A stretch of 7,721 nt of DNA. Source: JAKVKY01 sp964293585 (GTDB lineage: Bacteria; Bacillota; Negativicutes; Acidaminococcales; Acidaminococcaceae). The stretch is taken from the NCBI GenBank assembly GCA_964293585.1, contig CAXYYS010000084.1, forward strand, positions 1 through 7,721. The letters are read 5' to 3'. Shown piece after piece: positions 5,708 to 7,721 of this stretch; the first letter of the stretch is position 1, and every line of letters starts with the position of its first letter. The notes below the pieces were generated by a model. That model saw only the letters and a program-made list of their open reading frames with translations. It had not been told where the DNA came from and ran no database searches. A program made the position numbers and the translations under genes.

Positions 5708-6907
5708 TTAGTAATCCGCCCGTACCGCCCAGCGCAGCTTGGCCGGTTTAACCCTGCCATTCTTAAAACATTCCTCCGCCGAAGGACGCTGCACATTATC
5801 CGCAATCTCCGCGTACAGGCCTTCCTGATGGAAATGCTTGAAAGCTTTCTTCACCAGCCGGTCTTCCCCGGAGTGGAAAGTCAGGATAGCCACCCGGCCG
5901 CCCGGCGCCAAAATATAAGGCAGCTTTTCCAGAAAGGTATATAAAACTTCAAACTCCCGGTTAATATCGATGCGCAGTGCCTGGAAAGTCCGGGCGCTGG
6001 ATTTCTTGACAGCTTCCTTTCGGTCCGGGACACGGACTTTTTGCAGAGCCTTAACCACTTCCTGATGGAGGGCGGTGGTAGTCTCAATCCGTATTCCCTG
6101 CCGCAAATCTCCCACGATTGTCCTGGCGATCTCTGCTGCAAAAGGTTCGTCCGCATTTTCTTCCAGCATCCCGGCCAGTTCTTCTTCATTCAACTGCCTC
6201 AGCCGTTTGGAAGCGGGCACGCCCTTTAAAGGATTCATGCGCAAATCCAGAGGGCCTTCCGTCTTATAGGAAAAACCCCGCTCCGGATTATCCAGCTGCA
6301 TGGAAGAAACGCCCAGGTCGGCCAGGACGAAATTAAAAGGACCTACCTCGGTTGCCAGCTGGTCCACGTTGGCAAAGTTTAACAGTTTGACGGTGAAAAT
6401 ATCTTCCCCGTACCCTTGCCTGGCCAGACGTGCTTTTGTCTTGGCAGATTCGATGGGGTCCACGTCAGTGGCATACAGATGCCCCCGCTGTGCCAGCTTG
6501 GCCAGCATGGCGCCGCTGTGCCCGCCGTAACCCAGGGTACAATCCAGCCCCTGCTGTCCCGGTTTTATCTGCAAAAAATCCAGGATTTCCCGCACCATGA
6601 TGGGGATATGGGTCCCGGCCGGAGTGCTGCCTTTGCTGCGCACCTTCTCCAGGGTAGCACCGTATTTATCCGGCTGCAGTTCCTTATATTTTTCTTCAAA
6701 CCGTTTCGGATATTTGCCGCTGTAATGGACGCGCCGGTGATGCTGCGGCTCTTCCGCAGCTGTTTTTGCCATAGTCATTTTCTGCGCAGTCGCTTTATTC
6801 GCAGCTGTTTTCTCCATAGCCGTTTTATGCTCAGCCGTTTTCTCCTTGGCTTTTTTATCTGTAACCATTTTATCCGTGTCCGGATGATCCTTGTGCAAAG
6901 CTTCCAT
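5708..6907 (-). CDS. rsmH: RsmH/MraW-type 16S rRNA (cytosine-N4)-methyltransferase with long N-terminal extension
   Basis: This protein has 399 residues, while standard RsmH has about 310. The RsmH core begins near residue 100 (HIPIMVREIL). It has the SAM-binding motif DCTLGYGGHSG (122-132), TDVDP (147-151), DLGVSSMQLDNPERGFSY (197-214) with PLDLRMNP after it, SARTFQALRI around 302-311, PGGR at 335-338 and HSGEDR at 345-350 (usually HSLEDR). RsmH methylates N4 of C1402 in the ribosomal P site. Residues 1-53 are charged and repetitive. Residues 54-99 are a basic linker (RRVHYSGKYPKRFEEKYKEL) that I recall from a second, longer RsmH form in some Firmicutes. The gene is not in a dcw (mraZ-ftsL) setting, which also suggests a paralogue, possibly with another target. 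The ATG at 6907 has AAGGAG six bases upstream and lies 25 bases after the crp stop, so the two genes are probably co-transcribed. Starting further in would remove the repeat but has weaker support. Confidence 0.88.
   Translation of the reverse strand: MEALHKDHPDTDKMVTDKKAKEKTAEHKTAMEKTAANKATAQKMTMAKTAAEEPQHHRRVHYSGKYPKRFEEKYKELQPDKYGATLEKVRSKGSTPAGTHIPIMVREILDFLQIKPGQQGLDCTLGYGGHSGAMLAKLAQRGHLYATDVDPIESAKTKARLARQGYGEDIFTVKLLNFANVDQLATEVGPFNFVLADLGVSSMQLDNPERGFSYKTEGPLDLRMNPLKGVPASKRLRQLNEEELAGMLEENADEPFAAEIARTIVGDLRQGIRIETTTALHQEVVKALQKVRVPDRKEAVKKSSARTFQALRIDINREFEVLYTFLEKLPYILAPGGRVAILTFHSGEDRLVKKAFKHFHQEGLYAEIADNVQRPSAEECFKNGRVKPAKLRWAVRADY
6755..6844 (-). repeat. Six in-frame 15-bp repeats (pentapeptide xKTAx) in rsmH
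   Basis: Residues 22-51 of the RsmH protein are six consecutive pentapeptides of the pattern x-K-T-A-x, such as EKTAE, HKTAM and EKTAA. The last three units are degenerate (for example NKATA, QKMTM). At DNA level they are 15-base units with AAA-ACN-GCN cores, consistent with growth by slippage or unequal exchange. The segment is Lys/Ala-rich, probably helical or disordered and positively charged, which fits a flexible RNA-contacting tail. Unit number may vary between strains. Confidence 0.7.
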
Positions 6908-6932
6908 GCTTGGCTCCTTCTCCTGCCTGTAC

Positions 6933-7601
6933 CTATTTAGGCTTCTTAAACATAAATTTATTCTTGGTAAATTCCAGCACGCCTTCCCGCCGCAGCTTGG
7001 AAAGTTCGCTGGAAAGCGCGCTCCGGTCCACGGAAAGAAAATCCGCCAGCTGCTGCCGGTTCAAGGGAATGGTAAACTGTGCCGCCTGTTGTTTCCGGGA
7101 AACCGCTGACAGATAAGCCAGCAGTTTTTGTCTGGTGGTTCGCTGGGTAAGATACGATAATTTTTCCTGCAGGACAACATTTTTTGCCGCTACCAGCCCT
7201 ACCAGGTTCTGAACCAACCGCTGGTGGAAGGGGCACGCTTTGCCGCAGGGTGTCAGCAGTTTCTGCAGGTTCACAAACAAAATGGCGGCCGGGGTGCGTG
7301 CCTGGACGCTGACACCCAGGCTCAACTGCGGTACGCAGGCATAACTTTCGGCAAAAGTATCCCCTGCCTCCAGCACCGTCACAATATTCTCGTTGCCCCA
7401 GTAATCATCCCGCAGCACCTGGACACTGCCTTCCAGGACCAGACCCAGCTGAGCCTGTTTATCCCCCGCATGATAAATAAAAGTGTTCTTGGCATACTTT
7501 TTTTCGTAGGCTCCCAGACACTGCAAGACCTGCTCACATTCTTGCAGGCTCAGGCCACTAAATAAAGTTGTCGTTGGTAAAAGTTCCCTGCCCGTAGTCA
7601 T
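6933..7601 (-). CDS. Crp/Fnr-family transcriptional regulator
   Basis: This 222-residue protein has the two Crp/Fnr domains. A cyclic-nucleotide-binding-type beta barrel spans about 13-115 (GLVLEGSVQVL at 53-63, AGDTFAES at 79-86). A dimer helix follows, then a winged HTH at about 155-220 with recognition helix DRSALSSELSKLRREG (192-207). The CRP cAMP pocket signature (RXS/T after GE) is not conserved, so cAMP is an unlikely effector. In the recognition helix Arg193 matches CRP Arg180, but the positions of Glu181 and Arg185 are Ser, so DNA specificity should differ from both CRP and FNR. Cysteines lie at 22, 28, 89, 119 and 123; PCGKACPFH at 118-126 is typical of clostridial members. The ATG at 7601 is preceded by a GAGGGTG whose spacing is rather long; no better start exists. 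It heads a unit with rsmH and is divergent from the plus-strand gene at 7686, which it probably controls along with itself. Confidence 0.9.
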   Translation of the reverse strand: MTTGRELLPTTTLFSGLSLQECEQVLQCLGAYEKKYAKNTFIYHAGDKQAQLGLVLEGSVQVLRDDYWGNENIVTVLEAGDTFAESYACVPQLSLGVSVQARTPAAILFVNLQKLLTPCGKACPFHQRLVQNLVGLVAAKNVVLQEKLSYLTQRTTRQKLLAYLSAVSRKQQAAQFTIPLNRQQLADFLSVDRSALSSELSKLRREGVLEFTKNKFMFKKPK

Positions 7602-7618
7602 AAATTATTTACACCCTC

Positions 7619-7632
7619 GTTGTAAAAACAAC
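7619..7632. promoter_or_regulatory. GTTGT-N4-ACAAC palindrome, candidate Crp/Fnr-family operator
   Basis: This is a perfect 14-base inverted repeat with 5-base arms and a 4-base spacer, the same layout as the FNR box (TTGAT-N4-ATCAA). It lies between the Crp/Fnr gene and the divergent plus-strand gene, 18 bases upstream of the regulator's ATG. Its centre (7625.5) is 29.5 bases before a TATAGT at 7655, the class II activator spacing, and 24.5 before the overlapping TATAAT. It could therefore activate the plus-strand gene while repressing the regulator's own gene. Confidence 0.45.
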
Positions 7633-7649
7633 CGCTTTCTGCAACCAAG

Positions 7650-7660
7650 TATAATATAGT
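7650..7660 (+). promoter_or_regulatory. Promoter -10 region of the plus-strand gene
   Basis: TATAAT at 7650-7655 overlaps TATAGT at 7655-7660, about 25-35 bases before the start codon. The -35 position holds AACAAC, which is poor and lies inside the palindrome. This is what one expects of an activator-dependent promoter. The clear opposite-strand promoter for the regulator gene was not found. Confidence 0.5.
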
Positions 7661-7685
7661 TAACACAGAAACACAAGGAGGTAAC

Positions 7686-7721
7686 ATGATGAAAAGACAA
7701 ATTATTACGATTGACCAGGAT
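7686..7721 (+). CDS. Start of an unidentified gene divergent from the Crp/Fnr regulator, partial
   Basis: AAGGAGG at 7675-7681 precedes two adjacent ATG codons, at 7686 (spacer 4) and 7689 (spacer 7). The second is better spaced. Twelve codons are visible, MMKRQIITIDQD, ending at the window edge. N-termini of this kind (KRQIITID followed by a cysteine-rich ferredoxin motif) are common in small 4Fe-4S dicluster proteins that sit next to clostridial Crp/Fnr genes, but no cysteine is yet visible. The product is therefore a guess; that a gene starts here is well supported by the ribosome site and promoter boxes. Confidence 0.65.
   Translation, partial: MMKRQIITIDQD

Noticed and set aside
6416..6940. 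A 174-codon plus-strand frame with a Phe/Leu/Arg-rich end that looks hydrophobic
   Set aside because: It is antisense to rsmH. The apparent repeats come from the xKTAx repeat read backwards, and there is no promoter or Shine-Dalgarno sequence.
6933..7601. Canonical oxygen-sensing FNR
   Set aside because: The exact N-terminal C-x2-C-x5-C motif and the FNR recognition helix (E-x2-S-R) are not present; only a variant cysteine pattern can be claimed.
1..7721. CRISPR arrays, tRNA or rRNA genes, insertion sequences, attachment sites
   Set aside because: No regularly spaced repeats, tRNA cloverleaf, transposase motif or terminal inverted repeats were seen on either strand.

Overview
The window carries the minus-strand end of a redox operon typical of anaerobic bacteria, followed by a small regulatory locus. 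The genes suggest a strict anaerobe of the Firmicutes, with Negativicutes or Peptococcaceae-like Clostridia as the best guesses. The reasons are strong AGGAGG-type ribosome sites, a moderately high GC content, an Hdr/Flx electron-bifurcation cluster, a clostridial-type Crp/Fnr regulator and a long, non-dcw RsmH paralogue. The exact taxon cannot be read from the sequence.

Positions 1-5448 (minus strand) hold one tightly packed transcription unit in the order hdrB, hdrC, hdrA, flxD (mvhD-like), flxC-like, flxB-like. The last gene runs off the left edge. Junctions overlap by 1, 7 and 13 bases or are separated by only 2 to 12 bases, and every gene has its own Shine-Dalgarno sequence. HdrB keeps both cysteine-rich CCG-type motifs, HdrC both [4Fe-4S] motifs, HdrA its FAD fold and four ferredoxin-type cluster motifs, and FlxD the MvhD-type cysteines. 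The set matches the Flx-Hdr (NADH dehydrogenase/heterodisulfide reductase) family. In that family, electrons from NAD(P)H pass through FlxA/B/C/D to the bifurcating flavin of HdrA, then split between ferredoxin and a disulfide-type acceptor at HdrB. The NAD(P)H-binding FlxA subunit is not in the window and would be expected just beyond the left edge. The true electron acceptor cannot be told from this sequence.

Positions 5449-5707 are non-coding but dense. On the minus strand, reading toward hdrB, there is a promoter-like element (TTGACT, 16 bp, TATACT), a long wobble-rich hairpin followed by six U (a terminator, and possibly the 3' end of a ~95-nt small RNA or an attenuated leader), a GTATAC-T-GTATAC palindrome, and a TATAAT box with no good -35, from which hdrB is probably expressed.

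Positions 5708-7601 (minus strand) hold a two-gene unit: a Crp/Fnr-family regulator, then 25 bp later an RsmH-type (MraW) methyltransferase with a ~100-residue N-terminal extension that includes six tandem pentapeptide repeats. Positions 7602-7685 are a divergent control region with a GTTGT-N4-ACAAC palindrome and TATAAT/TATAGT boxes. At 7686 a plus-strand gene begins, of which only 12 codons are visible.
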